Shown piece by piece: positions 26,074 through 34,954 of a stretch of 64,000 bases of DNA (its first letter is position 1; each line of letters opens with the position of its first letter). A program made the translations under genes and the position numbers. Origin of the DNA: Clostridia bacterium. GTDB taxonomy: Bacteria > Bacillota > Clostridia > Lachnospirales > Lachnospiraceae. The stretch is from contig CAJTFE010000014.1 of the NCBI GenBank assembly GCA_910575725.1, positions 1-64,000 of the forward strand. Direction: 5' to 3'. The notes beneath the pieces were generated by a model that was given only the letters and a program-made list of their open reading frames with translations, made no database searches and was not told the DNA's origin.

Positions 26074-27669
26074 ATGAAGCAGACTATAAGAAAACTAAAA
26101 GCACAGATAGAAAAAATTGATAAAGAAAAAGCATGGCGCTGGTTTTCAGTTATATGGCTGGCAGCAGTCCCTTTTTTATGCTGTTTGGCATACTGCCTGA
26201 AAACAGATAATCTGATCAGCGATCTATATCTTCCGGCCGGGCTTTGGAATGATGATATTATCTATTATAAAGAAGTAGAGGGGATTGTTCATTATGGAAT
26301 CCCACAGGGATATTTCGGCTACAGCGATACCCATGCTCTGGCCGGTTCTTTTTCTGTGTGGAGTCCCGTTTTGCTGCTCCCCTGGAGCATCTGGGGATTG
26401 CTTTTTGGATGGAATTATATGTCGCCCATCTGGTGTAACATTGCTATGATGGTGCTGGGTATGGGCTTTTTTGCATTTCTTGCAAAGCCGGATAAAAAGC
26501 AGGTGTTCTGGCTCTCTATGTTTTATGCGCTGTTTATCCGTCTCACTCGGTATGCGCTCAGTGCTCATGTAGAGTCGACGGTATATTTTATGGTAATGCT
26601 GCTGATGGCCTTTGTATTTTATCTCAGAAGAGAAGATGCAAAGCAGAAGCCGGCGCTGGCTGCCATGATTGTGACTGCTATGATTCTCACATGGATGCGG
26701 CCCTACTATATTATTTTTCTGGCAGTTCCCGGTTACTATCTTGTGAAAAAGAGCCGGAAGAACGGCTGGCTGATTGCAGCGCTTACGCTTGTTACTATGG
26801 GAGTATATTTTCTCATATCCAAATACCTCTGTGCCCCTTATCTGGACGGAGGAACTCTGTTTGATACAGAATTTATCACCAGATTCTTTACACATGGAAT
26901 CCTTTCCGGCACAAAAAATGTTCTTTATATTCTCCTTGCCGGCTGCGATGAATTTATGAAGTATCTGGGCAGCGCCATTGCCACGGGTCATTCCATGGGT
27001 GAGAATGCCGGGATCTCCTTTGCCATTGTGTTTGTGGGTTTTGTGTACAAGCTGGTAACGGCTGTCAGGCAGAAGGACAAAGAGACAACGCTCCGGTATG
27101 GGTATTGGACAAGCTTTTTTGTGATTATGTTTTTGGCAATTATCTTTATTTTCCGCATATCCAGCGGACAGAAGCATCTTCTTGGATTTACGGTAATCGG
27201 AATCATTCTTCTGGCAATGGACGGATTGTCGGAGGGAAAGATGTGGATGATTGCATTGATGTACAGCTATCTCTTTGTAATGATGACGCTTGATTCCACT
27301 TCCTGGGACATACCCTATGATCCGGAAGGGGCAGTGGCGGCGGAGCTTCAAAAAGGAGAGGAGGCGCTTTTTAAAGAGATACAGGTTAAAGAGGGGGGCC
27401 CTTCTTATGACAATACGGTTATCTGGGTATTTGACGATGTGGTAAATGAGGAATATGTTTTCAGCAGATGGCAGATGTTGTATGCATTGCCGCCCGGAAT
27501 GGGAATTAATATGTGTCTGTTTGACAAAATCGAAAGTGATTTCAGTAATATTCAGTCAAAGTACATTTTTACTGTTCCAAATGGCCGTACAGAGAGACAT
27601 CTGCAGGAAATAGATGCAAAAAAGATAGCGGAATACGGAAATTCTGTTGTATATCAGATTCGGGAATAG
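26074..27669 (+). CDS. multi-spanning membrane protein, GT-C candidate
   Basis: A 531-residue protein with a basic N-terminal helix, about ten membrane segments and a soluble C-terminal part (from residue 420). The first loop carries GLWNDDIIYYKEVEGIVHYG near residue 65, an acidic pair as in GT-C enzymes. FIRLTRYALSAHVESTVYF follows near residue 155. I do not recognise a named family. It is followed closely by the polymerase-like gene, so the two probably form one operon from the promoter at 26007. Confidence 0.65.
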   Translation: MKQTIRKLKAQIEKIDKEKAWRWFSVIWLAAVPFLCCLAYCLKTDNLISDLYLPAGLWNDDIIYYKEVEGIVHYGIPQGYFGYSDTHALAGSFSVWSPVLLLPWSIWGLLFGWNYMSPIWCNIAMMVLGMGFFAFLAKPDKKQVFWLSMFYALFIRLTRYALSAHVESTVYFMVMLLMAFVFYLRREDAKQKPALAAMIVTAMILTWMRPYYIIFLAVPGYYLVKKSRKNGWLIAALTLVTMGVYFLISKYLCAPYLDGGTLFDTEFITRFFTHGILSGTKNVLYILLAGCDEFMKYLGSAIATGHSMGENAGISFAIVFVGFVYKLVTAVRQKDKETTLRYGYWTSFFVIMFLAIIFIFRISSGQKHLLGFTVIGIILLAMDGLSEGKMWMIALMYSYLFVMMTLDSTSWDIPYDPEGAVAAELQKGEEALFKEIQVKEGGPSYDNTVIWVFDDVVNEEYVFSRWQMLYALPPGMGINMCLFDKIESDFSNIQSKYIFTVPNGRTERHLQEIDAKKIAEYGNSVVYQIRE

Positions 27670-27688
27670 TGAATGCGGAGAGAATAGA

Positions 27689-28870
27689 ATGAAAACTTTA
27701 TGCTTGAAACTCTTTATAATACTTAGTCTGTTCTTTCCGGCTGTTTACAGTCCGTTTACAGAAGATTACAAAGCAGAGTATTATGTTATATTTACATTGG
27801 CATATGGGGCGCTCCTGGTCTATATGGGCTGGCAGCTGTTTCGAGGGCAGCGAAAACGGGGAGACAAGTTTTGCTTGATATATTTAGCCGGAATTCTGCT
27901 ATACAATGTATTATCCTTGTATATGAACGCAGTGTATCTTCATTGGTATGGGGAGCAGATTAGCAATACGATTGCGTTTGCTTTTTTTCTGTTTTTGTGC
28001 TGGTATGAGGACAGCCTCGGTGAACAGGGCGGAAGTCTTGTGATGTTTTTGCTGCGCTGCGCCGTGATCTCGAATATATTGAGCATTCTATACTTCTTCA
28101 TGGGGTATGTGAGTTATCTTATCTGTAACAATCAGTTTTGGCTTATCCGGCTTCCCGAGGGTTATTATGAATTCCGGCATCATTGGATATACAGCCACAA
28201 AAGCGACTATGCTTTGATGCTGACAGCATTCATAGCGCTGGCTGTCCGGTTCCGGAACTTGTTTCGAAGCCGGTTTACCTGGTGTTTCAGCCTGGCCGTA
28301 TTTTTGGCGGCATTGTTTTTAACCCATTCCTGGACGGGATTTGGAGTAGTGGTTCTGGTATTGCTGGGAGCCTGGATGGATAGTATCGATTGGAAGAAGG
28401 TTCGGTTTCGTAAGATATACCTCCTTTGGGGAGCCGCTGCTGTTATGGGCGGAGGGATATTTTTAAAGCTTCTTATGAGAGAACGGAATCTTTTTTCTCT
28501 GGGAGGACGCCTTGATATCTGGAGAGGCGCAGTGAGAGAGATACTTGAAAAACCGGAAGGATGGGGGTATTGGTTTGGGGAGGTTCTTTTTGAGGCCTCG
28601 CCGGGATGGCAGGTGAACAATGCACATAATGTATTTTTAAATGTGCTTCTCCGCTTTTCGGTACCAGTAGGACTTAGTTTTATTTTGCTTTTTTTGCTGA
28701 TAATAGGATATTGCCTTTGGAAAAGCAGAACATGGATGGCAGCAGGGATGTGGTTTGGCTTTTTGGTATTTTTGAATATGGATTACTGCCTGCTGAATTA
28801 TGAGATGGGAATGTTTCTATTTGTAGTGTATTTGGGCTGCGTAGATTACTATGAACTGCATGCAAAGTAA
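27689..28870 (+). CDS. O-antigen polymerase/ligase-like protein (Wzy/WaaL superfamily)
   Basis: A 393-residue membrane protein with about eleven spans. The large outer loop has HHWIYSHKSDYALML near residue 165, THSWTGFG near residue 212, GGRLDIWRGAV near residue 271 and VNNAHNVFLNVLLRF near residue 310. The last matches the conserved loop His of Wzy_C proteins. It would polymerise lipid-linked repeat units or ligate finished chains. ATG 27689 follows GGAGAG; upstream codons in frame overlap the preceding gene. It could be the polymerase working with the ABC flippase at 16659. Confidence 0.8.
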   Translation: MKTLCLKLFIILSLFFPAVYSPFTEDYKAEYYVIFTLAYGALLVYMGWQLFRGQRKRGDKFCLIYLAGILLYNVLSLYMNAVYLHWYGEQISNTIAFAFFLFLCWYEDSLGEQGGSLVMFLLRCAVISNILSILYFFMGYVSYLICNNQFWLIRLPEGYYEFRHHWIYSHKSDYALMLTAFIALAVRFRNLFRSRFTWCFSLAVFLAALFLTHSWTGFGVVVLVLLGAWMDSIDWKKVRFRKIYLLWGAAAVMGGGIFLKLLMRERNLFSLGGRLDIWRGAVREILEKPEGWGYWFGEVLFEASPGWQVNNAHNVFLNVLLRFSVPVGLSFILLFLLIIGYCLWKSRTWMAAGMWFGFLVFLNMDYCLLNYEMGMFLFVVYLGCVDYYELHAK

Positions 28871-28878
28871 GCATTGCC

Positions 28879-28907
28879 TTGCAATGAAAAAAAGAGTATG
28901 CTATAGT
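28879..28907 (+). promoter_or_regulatory. extended -10 promoter of the CDP-sugar operon
   Basis: TTGCAA (28879-28884) and TATAGT (28902-28907) have 17-base spacing, with TGC before the -10. The small palindrome CATTGC-CTT-GCAATG (28872-28886) overlaps the -35. It likely starts the long operon from 29006 onward. Confidence 0.62.
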
Positions 28908-29005
28908 GCAAAGAAGATTACAGATGGATTAAAAGGGGAAAGCAGGCAGCGGCGCGGCATATGAACGAAGCGATGCATGACAAAAGATGGAAGTGAGGAA
29001 TACAA

Positions 29006-29785
29006 ATGAAGGCAGTGATACTGGCGGGCGGTTTTGGCACAAGAATCAGTGAAGAAAGCCATCTAAAACCGAAGCCAATGATAGAGATCGGCGGAAAGCC
29101 CATTCTCTGGCATATTATGAAAGGTTATTCTCATTACGGAGTCCACGATTTTATCATCTGCTGCGGTTACAAACAGCACGTAATCAAAGAGTGGTTTGCA
29201 GATTACTATCTTCACAACAGTGATGTGACCTTCGACTTTACCAGAAGCAATGAAATGACGGTGCATAATAATGTGGCGGAGCCCTGGCGTGTGACCCTTG
29301 TGGACACGGGCCTTAATACGATGACCGGCGGAAGGGTAAAGCGCGTGCAGCCCTACATTGGCGAAGAGCCCTTCTTTCTGACTTATGGGGACGGCGTGGC
29401 AGATATTCATATTCCGGAACTGCTGGCCTTTCACCGCAGTCATGGAAAGATTGCTACCCTTACTACGGTAACCCTTGATCAGCGGTTCGGTGTTCTGGAA
29501 GTGGAGGAAGACGGGAAAATCGGATCTTTCCGGGAAAAGGCAGAGCAGGACGGCGGACGGATTAACGGGGGCTTTATGGTTCTGGAGCCGGCTGTTTTTG
29601 ATTATCTGGAAGGGGACGACACCATATTTGAGCAGAAACCCCTGCAGGCTTTGGTAGAGAAGGGACAGCTTATGGCTTACCGGCACAATGGCTTCTGGCA
29701 GTGCATGGATACGGCCAGAGAAAAAGAAAAGCTGGAAAAGCTGTGGGCTTCCGGCCATGCGCCCTGGAAAGTATGGGAAGCTTAA
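29006..29785 (+). CDS. rfbF: glucose-1-phosphate cytidylyltransferase
   Basis: Makes CDP-glucose from CTP and glucose 1-phosphate, the entry step to CDP-3,6-dideoxyhexoses. The 259-residue length is typical. The nucleotide loop is LAGGFGTRISEESHLKPKPMIEIGGKPILWHIM, with the activator Lys in KPKPM. FLTYGDGVADI near residue 128 holds the metal-binding Asp. GTGAGGAA precedes the ATG. It is the first gene of the operon, with rfbG 23 bases downstream. Confidence 0.95.
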   Translation: MKAVILAGGFGTRISEESHLKPKPMIEIGGKPILWHIMKGYSHYGVHDFIICCGYKQHVIKEWFADYYLHNSDVTFDFTRSNEMTVHNNVAEPWRVTLVDTGLNTMTGGRVKRVQPYIGEEPFFLTYGDGVADIHIPELLAFHRSHGKIATLTTVTLDQRFGVLEVEEDGKIGSFREKAEQDGGRINGGFMVLEPAVFDYLEGDDTIFEQKPLQALVEKGQLMAYRHNGFWQCMDTAREKEKLEKLWASGHAPWKVWEA

Positions 29786-29808
29786 CAAAGTCAGAGGAGA
29801 GCTGATTG

Positions 29809-30900
29809 ATGAAAGAGGAAAATTGGAAGCTGTCAGATTATTATAAAGGAAAGCGGGTATTGGTAACTGGACATACCGGATTCAAAGGTACCTGGCTTTG
29901 CAAAATCCTTTCCCTATTCGGGGCAGAGGTGACGGGATATGCGTTAAAGCCGCCCACGGCCCCGTCTTTATTTGAAATTTCGGGGATATCAGACAAGATA
30001 AACTCTATAGAGGGGGATGTGAGGGATTTTCCCCATCTGAAAAGCGTATTTGAACAGGTTCAGCCAGAGATTGTGCTGCACCTTGCGGCGCAGCCTCTGG
30101 TCAGGCGTTCTTATGAAGCGCCGGTGGAAACCTATGAGACAAATGTTATGGGAACCGTGCATATCTGCGAATGTGTACGGCTTTTTCCCTGTGTAAAATC
30201 TTTTTTAAACGTAACCACGGACAAGGTTTATGAAAACAAGGAATGGGCCTGGGGCTACCGGGAAAACGAACCGCTGGACGGATACGATCCATATTCCAAC
30301 AGCAAATCCTGCTCTGAGCTTGTGACCCACAGCTATAAGAGCTCGTTTTTTCAGAATATGGACACAGCCGTTTCTACTGCAAGGGCAGGCAATGTGATAG
30401 GGGGGGGAGACTTTGCGGACAATCGGATTATCCCGGACTGTATCCGGGCTGCAGAGAAAAAAGAAGCGGTTATCATTCGGAATCCTCATTCCACCAGACC
30501 CTATCAGCATGTGTTGGAGCCCTTGTTTGTATATTTGATGATTGCGGCCATGCAGGCAGAAGAGAGACAATACGAAGGCTCTTACAATGTTGGCCCAGAG
30601 GACAGGGACTGCATTTCCACCGGGGAGCTGGCGGATCTGTTCTGCGAGAGCTGGGGAGAGGGTATGAGCTGGGTGAACCAGTATGACGGAGGCCCCCATG
30701 AGGCGAACTTTCTGAAATTAGACTGTTCAAAGCTAAAGAGCGTTTTTGGCTGGAAGCCGGTATGGGATGTAAAAACCGCAGTGGAAAAGACTGCCGCATG
30801 GTCAAAAGCCTGGCTGAACGGCGAAAACATGGATCTTTATATGGAAAAGCAGATTTTGGAATACCAGGAGCAGAGAGAAAAGGAGCAGAGAGATGTTTGA
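29809..30900 (+). CDS. rfbG: CDP-glucose 4,6-dehydratase
   Basis: Extended SDR enzyme that converts CDP-glucose to CDP-4-keto-6-deoxyglucose with bound NAD+. The NAD motif TGHTGFKGTWL is near residue 21, VTTDKVYENKEW near residue 130 supplies the catalytic Thr-Asp-Lys variant of this subfamily, and YDPYSNSKSCSEL holds YxxxK. The preferred start is ATG 29809 after AGAGGAG; the TTG one codon earlier is less likely. Its end overlaps rfbH by 8 bases. Confidence 0.95.
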   Translation: MKEENWKLSDYYKGKRVLVTGHTGFKGTWLCKILSLFGAEVTGYALKPPTAPSLFEISGISDKINSIEGDVRDFPHLKSVFEQVQPEIVLHLAAQPLVRRSYEAPVETYETNVMGTVHICECVRLFPCVKSFLNVTTDKVYENKEWAWGYRENEPLDGYDPYSNSKSCSELVTHSYKSSFFQNMDTAVSTARAGNVIGGGDFADNRIIPDCIRAAEKKEAVIIRNPHSTRPYQHVLEPLFVYLMIAAMQAEERQYEGSYNVGPEDRDCISTGELADLFCESWGEGMSWVNQYDGGPHEANFLKLDCSKLKSVFGWKPVWDVKTAVEKTAAWSKAWLNGENMDLYMEKQILEYQEQREKEQRDV

Positions 30901-32236
30901 AAATAAGACAGAGCAGCAGGCAAGAGAAGAGATTCTTACGGCAGTAAAGGCCTACTGTGATACGTTTCATAATAAAAAGGAGCCTTTCAAAGAGGGACAG
31001 CGGATTCCTTACGCATCCCGTGTGTACGATGACCGGGAAATGACCAATCTGGTAGACAGCGCCCTGGAGTTCTGGCTGACCTCCGGCCGCTATACGGAAG
31101 AATTTGAGAAGAAATTAGGCGAATATCTGGGCGTGCGTTATTGCTGTCTGGTGAATTCCGGTTCTTCCGCCAATCTGAATGCTTTTATGGCTCTGACCTC
31201 ACCGCTTCTTGGAGAGCGCCGGGTAAAACGGGGGGATGAGGTGATTACAGTGGCCGCCGGCTTTCCTACCACGGTTGCGCCCTTGATTCAGTACGGAGCA
31301 GTACCGGTTTTTGTGGATGTGACCATTCCTCAGTATAATATTGACGTGACAAAGCTGGAAGCAGCCTATTCGGAAAAGACAAAAGCAGTGATGCTTGCCC
31401 ACACCCTGGGCAACCCCTTTGACTTAAAGGCAGTCAAGGACTTCTGCGGCCGGCATCATCTGTGGCTCATTGAAGACAACTGTGATGCGTTAGGCTCAAG
31501 ATACACCATAGACGGGGAAGAACGCTTTACGGGAACCATCGGCGATATCGGAACCTCCAGCTTTTATCCGCCCCACCACATGACCATGGGTGAGGGAGGA
31601 GCCGTGTATACCAATAATGCCCTTCTTCATAAGATTATCAAATCCTTCCGGGACTGGGGCAGGGACTGCGTGTGTCCCTCCGGCCGTGACAATCTGTGCG
31701 GCCATCGGTTTGACCGCCAGTATGGAGAACTGCCCCTGGGTTATGATCACAAATATGTCTACTCTCATTTTGGCTATAATTTAAAGGCCACAGACATGCA
31801 GGCAGCCATCGGCTGTGCCCAGCTGGATAAGTTTCCCGGCTTTGTAGAGCGCAGACGGGAGAATTTTGACAGACTGAAAAAAGGATTGGAAGGTACAAGC
31901 GGAAAGCTGATCCTGCCAGAAGCCTGTGAGAACAGCAGACCCAGCTGGTTTGGGTTCTTGCTTACCTGCCGGGAGGGTGTGAACCGGGAGCGTGTGGTTC
32001 CTTACATTGAGAGCAGAGGCGTTCAGACCCGGATGCTTTTTGCAGGCAATCTTATCAAGCATCCCTGTTTTGATGAAATGCGCGCCGGCAAAAAAGGCTA
32101 CCGCATTGCAGGGGAGCTTAAGAATACGGATCGCATTATGAGAGATACCTTCTGGGTCGGCGTATATCCGGGAATGACAGACGAAATGATTGACTATATG
32201 GCAGAGACCATAAAGGAAGCAGTGGCAGATGAGTAA
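30893..32236 (+). CDS. rfbH: CDP-6-deoxy-4-keto-glucose 3-dehydrase (E1)
   Basis: PMP- and [2Fe-2S]-dependent dehydrase removing the C3 hydroxyl of CDP-4-keto-6-deoxyglucose. The 447-residue protein has the aminotransferase fold. The usual PLP lysine is replaced by His in SSFYPPHHMTMGEGG (near residue 227), the hallmark of E1. CVCPSGRDNLCGHRF near residue 258 provides iron-sulfur cysteines. The E3 reductase (AscD/DdhD) that normally passes electrons is not encoded in the window, so another ferredoxin-type reductase must serve. The GtrA gene overlaps by 8 bases. Confidence 0.95.
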   Translation: MFENKTEQQAREEILTAVKAYCDTFHNKKEPFKEGQRIPYASRVYDDREMTNLVDSALEFWLTSGRYTEEFEKKLGEYLGVRYCCLVNSGSSANLNAFMALTSPLLGERRVKRGDEVITVAAGFPTTVAPLIQYGAVPVFVDVTIPQYNIDVTKLEAAYSEKTKAVMLAHTLGNPFDLKAVKDFCGRHHLWLIEDNCDALGSRYTIDGEERFTGTIGDIGTSSFYPPHHMTMGEGGAVYTNNALLHKIIKSFRDWGRDCVCPSGRDNLCGHRFDRQYGELPLGYDHKYVYSHFGYNLKATDMQAAIGCAQLDKFPGFVERRRENFDRLKKGLEGTSGKLILPEACENSRPSWFGFLLTCREGVNRERVVPYIESRGVQTRMLFAGNLIKHPCFDEMRAGKKGYRIAGELKNTDRIMRDTFWVGVYPGMTDEMIDYMAETIKEAVADE

Positions 32237-32660
32237 GCAGAAAGAATGGCTTCCGGCGTTTATACAATTTGTGAAGTTCGGCATTGTAGGATTGTCCAAC
32301 ACGCTCATTTCCTATGTGGTGTACCTGGCGGGGGTGAGGCTTGGAATGCATTATCTTCTCGCAAGCGTCCTGGGCTTTGTCATTAGTGTGCTGAATTCCT
32401 TTTACTGGAACAATAAGTATGTTTTTCAAAAAGGAAGCGAAGAGAGAAATCTCTTTCTGACCCTTATCAAGACCTTTCTGGCTTATGCCTCTACGGGACT
32501 GATTCTGGCCAATATTCTGCTTTATATCTGGGTGGATGTGCTGGGAATCTCCGAATATCTTGGGCCCATCATCAACCTGGTGATTACAGTGCCGCTGAAT
32601 TTTGTGATAAATAAGCTGTGGGCGTTTCGCACAAAGCGTAAAAATACAATAATTGTGTGA
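32229..32660 (+). CDS. GtrA family membrane protein
   Basis: A 143-residue protein with four membrane helices, starting FIQFVKFGIVGLSNTLISYVVY. It carries the family signature FYWNNKYVF near residue 58 and VPLNFVINKLWAFR at the end. GtrA proteins are thought to flip undecaprenyl-phosphate monosaccharides. It is translated in overlap with rfbH and so belongs to the CDP-sugar operon. It is a natural partner of the GtrB-like gene at 38810 and the GT-C protein at 39741. Confidence 0.9.
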   Translation: MSKQKEWLPAFIQFVKFGIVGLSNTLISYVVYLAGVRLGMHYLLASVLGFVISVLNSFYWNNKYVFQKGSEERNLFLTLIKTFLAYASTGLILANILLYIWVDVLGISEYLGPIINLVITVPLNFVINKLWAFRTKRKNTIIV

Positions 32661-32673
32661 GAAAGAGGAAAGA

Positions 32674-34269
32674 ATGGGAAATATAGAATTGCTGGACTGT
32701 ACGCTCCGGGATGGAGGGTACTTAAATGACTGGGAGTTCGGCCACGACAATCTGGTAAATATTTTTGAACGCCTGGTCAGCGCCAGGGCGGATATCATCG
32801 AGGTGGGCTTTCTGGATGAGAGGAGGGAGTTTGATCCCAATCGAAGCATTATGCCGGATACAGCTTCTGTAGAGAAGATCTACGGCGGTCTTCAAAGAGG
32901 AAGCTCCATGGTTGTGGGGATGATAGATTATGGAACCTGCGGCCTTTCCAGGATTTCGCCCTGCAAGGAAAGCTATCTGGACGGAATCCGGGTGATTTTC
33001 AAGAAGCATCTGCGCCGGGAGGCCATCGCTTTCTGCAAAGAACTGAAAACCCTTGGCTACCAGGTTTTTTCCCAGGCGGTTTCCATTACAAGCTATACAG
33101 ATGAGGAATTTGCCGATTTGCTGGATTTGGTAAATGATCTGGAGCCTTTTGCCATGTCCCTGGTAGATACCTATGGGCTTTTGTATGAAAAAGGCCTCCT
33201 TCATTATTTTAAGGAGGCAGATCGACGGCTGAAGGAAGAGATCGGCCTGGGATATCATGCTCACAATAATTTTCAGCTTGGCTATGCTAACTGCATTTCT
33301 GTGCTGGCCCAGGAGACAAAGCGCCGGATTATTGTGGACGGAACCTTGTACGGAATGGGAAAAAGCGCCGGGAATGCGCCGCTGGAGCTTCTGGCTACTT
33401 ATCTGAATGAAAACTTTGGGAAGGACTATCAGATCAGCCAGATGCTGGAGGCCATCGACGTGACCATCCTGGACATCTATAAAAAAATGCATTGGGGCTA
33501 TTCCTTTACCTTTTTCCTGTCAGCCTCCAATGCCTGCCATCCGAATTATGTCACCTATCTGCAGAACAAAAAGAAGCTTTCTGTCAAATCCATCAACGAA
33601 ATTTTAAGCAGTATTACAGAAGAAAAGAAGCTGATGTATGACGGCGGGTATATCGAGGAACTGTATCGGGAATACCAGAAAAAAGACTGCGACGACCGCA
33701 AGGACAGGGAAGAGCTTTGCGGACAGCTTAAGGGGCGTAAGATTCTGCTTATTGGGCCGGGAAAGAGTATCCGTACCCAGAAGGAACGGATTGAGGCCTG
33801 CATCCGGGAAAAGGATCCCTTGGTAATCTCTATTAACTTCATACCGGAGGATATTTCCTGCGATTATGTATTTATGAGCAATGCAAAACGATATGTACAG
33901 ATGTCTACCATGCTCAGCAGCCAGGCCTTTTGCACGAAGACGATTGCCACCTCCAATGTGACTGCTACGACTGCTTTTGATTACGTGCTGCGATATCAGG
34001 ATCTTCTGGATGAGGAGGCTTTGATTGCGGATAATCCCATGCTGATGCTCTTGAAGCTTCTGAAGGAATATGAGGCAGAAGAGATCTGTCTTGCGGGCTG
34101 CGACGGCTATTCTGTCATAGAGGAACCCAACTATATCAATCCAAATATGGAGTACTCCTACAGCACAGAGGTGGCGCAGAATATCAACCAAGATGTAATC
34201 AGCGGCATAAAGAAGCTGGAGCTTAAGATGCCGGTGGTATTTGTGACGGATTCTTATTATAAGATTTGA
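32674..34269 (+). CDS. DRE-TIM aldolase-like enzyme with extra C-terminal domain
   Basis: A 531-residue protein whose N-terminal 290 residues form a DRE-TIM metallolyase domain related to 4-hydroxy-2-oxovalerate aldolase and HMG-CoA lyase. LLDCTLRDGGYLNDWEFG (residues 6-23) gives the DRE-type metal loop, and YHAHNNFQLGYAN near residue 195 gives the HxH metal ligands. VDGTLYGMGKSAGNAPLE follows. Residues 340-530 form a separate alpha/beta domain (KILLIGPGKSIRTQKERI). It probably makes or breaks a pyruvate-type carbon-carbon bond during synthesis of the CDP-linked sugar. The start ATG 32674 follows AAAGAGGAA. The substrate is unknown. Confidence 0.82.
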   Translation: MGNIELLDCTLRDGGYLNDWEFGHDNLVNIFERLVSARADIIEVGFLDERREFDPNRSIMPDTASVEKIYGGLQRGSSMVVGMIDYGTCGLSRISPCKESYLDGIRVIFKKHLRREAIAFCKELKTLGYQVFSQAVSITSYTDEEFADLLDLVNDLEPFAMSLVDTYGLLYEKGLLHYFKEADRRLKEEIGLGYHAHNNFQLGYANCISVLAQETKRRIIVDGTLYGMGKSAGNAPLELLATYLNENFGKDYQISQMLEAIDVTILDIYKKMHWGYSFTFFLSASNACHPNYVTYLQNKKKLSVKSINEILSSITEEKKLMYDGGYIEELYREYQKKDCDDRKDREELCGQLKGRKILLIGPGKSIRTQKERIEACIREKDPLVISINFIPEDISCDYVFMSNAKRYVQMSTMLSSQAFCTKTIATSNVTATTAFDYVLRYQDLLDEEALIADNPMLMLLKLLKEYEAEEICLAGCDGYSVIEEPNYINPNMEYSYSTEVAQNINQDVISGIKKLELKMPVVFVTDSYYKI

Positions 34270-34288
34270 AAAAGAGGAGGGGAAGCTT

Positions 34289-34954
34289 ATGCGGAAGGTA
34301 CTGATAACGGGAGGATCCAGAGGAATCGGGAAAGCGACGGCTGAAAAGTTTAGAAGCTGCGGTTATGAAGTGGAAGCGCCCACCCGGCAGGAGCTGAATC
34401 TGACAGACAAGGCGTCCATTGCCGCCTATGTTGAGAAGCATAGGGACACTTATTTTGATGTAATTGTAAACAATGCGGGCAGCAACGACATCCATGAGAT
34501 CGAGGACATCACAGACGAGGAGATCGAACAGATGACAGCCTTGAATCTGATAGCGCCCATCAAGCTGATCCGCGGCTTTGCAGGAAAAATGAAGGAGAAC
34601 CGTTATGGCAGAATCGTCAACATCGGTTCCATCTGGGCCGTGGTTTCCAAGCCGGGCCGCTGCGTCTACAGCGCAACGAAGAACGGAATCCATGGAGTTA
34701 CCAACACCATGGCGGTGGAGCTGGCCCCCTACAATATTCTGGTGAATACCGTATGCCCGGGATTTACCATGACAGAGATGACAAAAAAGAACAATACTCC
34801 GGAACAGATTGAGGAGCTTTCCAGGGAGATTCCTATGCAGAGGCTGGCTGAGCCTGGGGAGATGGCCGAGGTGATTTATTTCCTCTGCAGCGAGCAGAAT
34901 ACTTATCTCACAGGCCAGAAAATTACGGTAGACGGAGGGTTTTCAGAGAAATGA
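34289..34954 (+). CDS. short-chain dehydrogenase/reductase
   Basis: A 221-residue classical SDR with the NAD(P) motif ITGGSRGIGKAT (residues 5-16), NNAGS near residue 62, catalytic Ser in NIGSIWA and YSATKNG (YxxxK) near residue 127. It ends QKITVDGGF as FabG-like proteins do. A strong GAGGAGG precedes the ATG and ATGA overlap couples it to the AroB-like gene. It is expected to reduce or oxidise a keto group of the intermediate made by the aldolase or cyclase. The exact substrate is not predictable. Confidence 0.9.
   Translation: MRKVLITGGSRGIGKATAEKFRSCGYEVEAPTRQELNLTDKASIAAYVEKHRDTYFDVIVNNAGSNDIHEIEDITDEEIEQMTALNLIAPIKLIRGFAGKMKENRYGRIVNIGSIWAVVSKPGRCVYSATKNGIHGVTNTMAVELAPYNILVNTVCPGFTMTEMTKKNNTPEQIEELSREIPMQRLAEPGEMAEVIYFLCSEQNTYLTGQKITVDGGFSEK

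Noticed and set aside
26224-27351. Minus-strand open frame of 375 codons
   Set aside because: It is antisense to the GT-C candidate and rich in His and Lys as expected from reversed membrane codons; no start signal.
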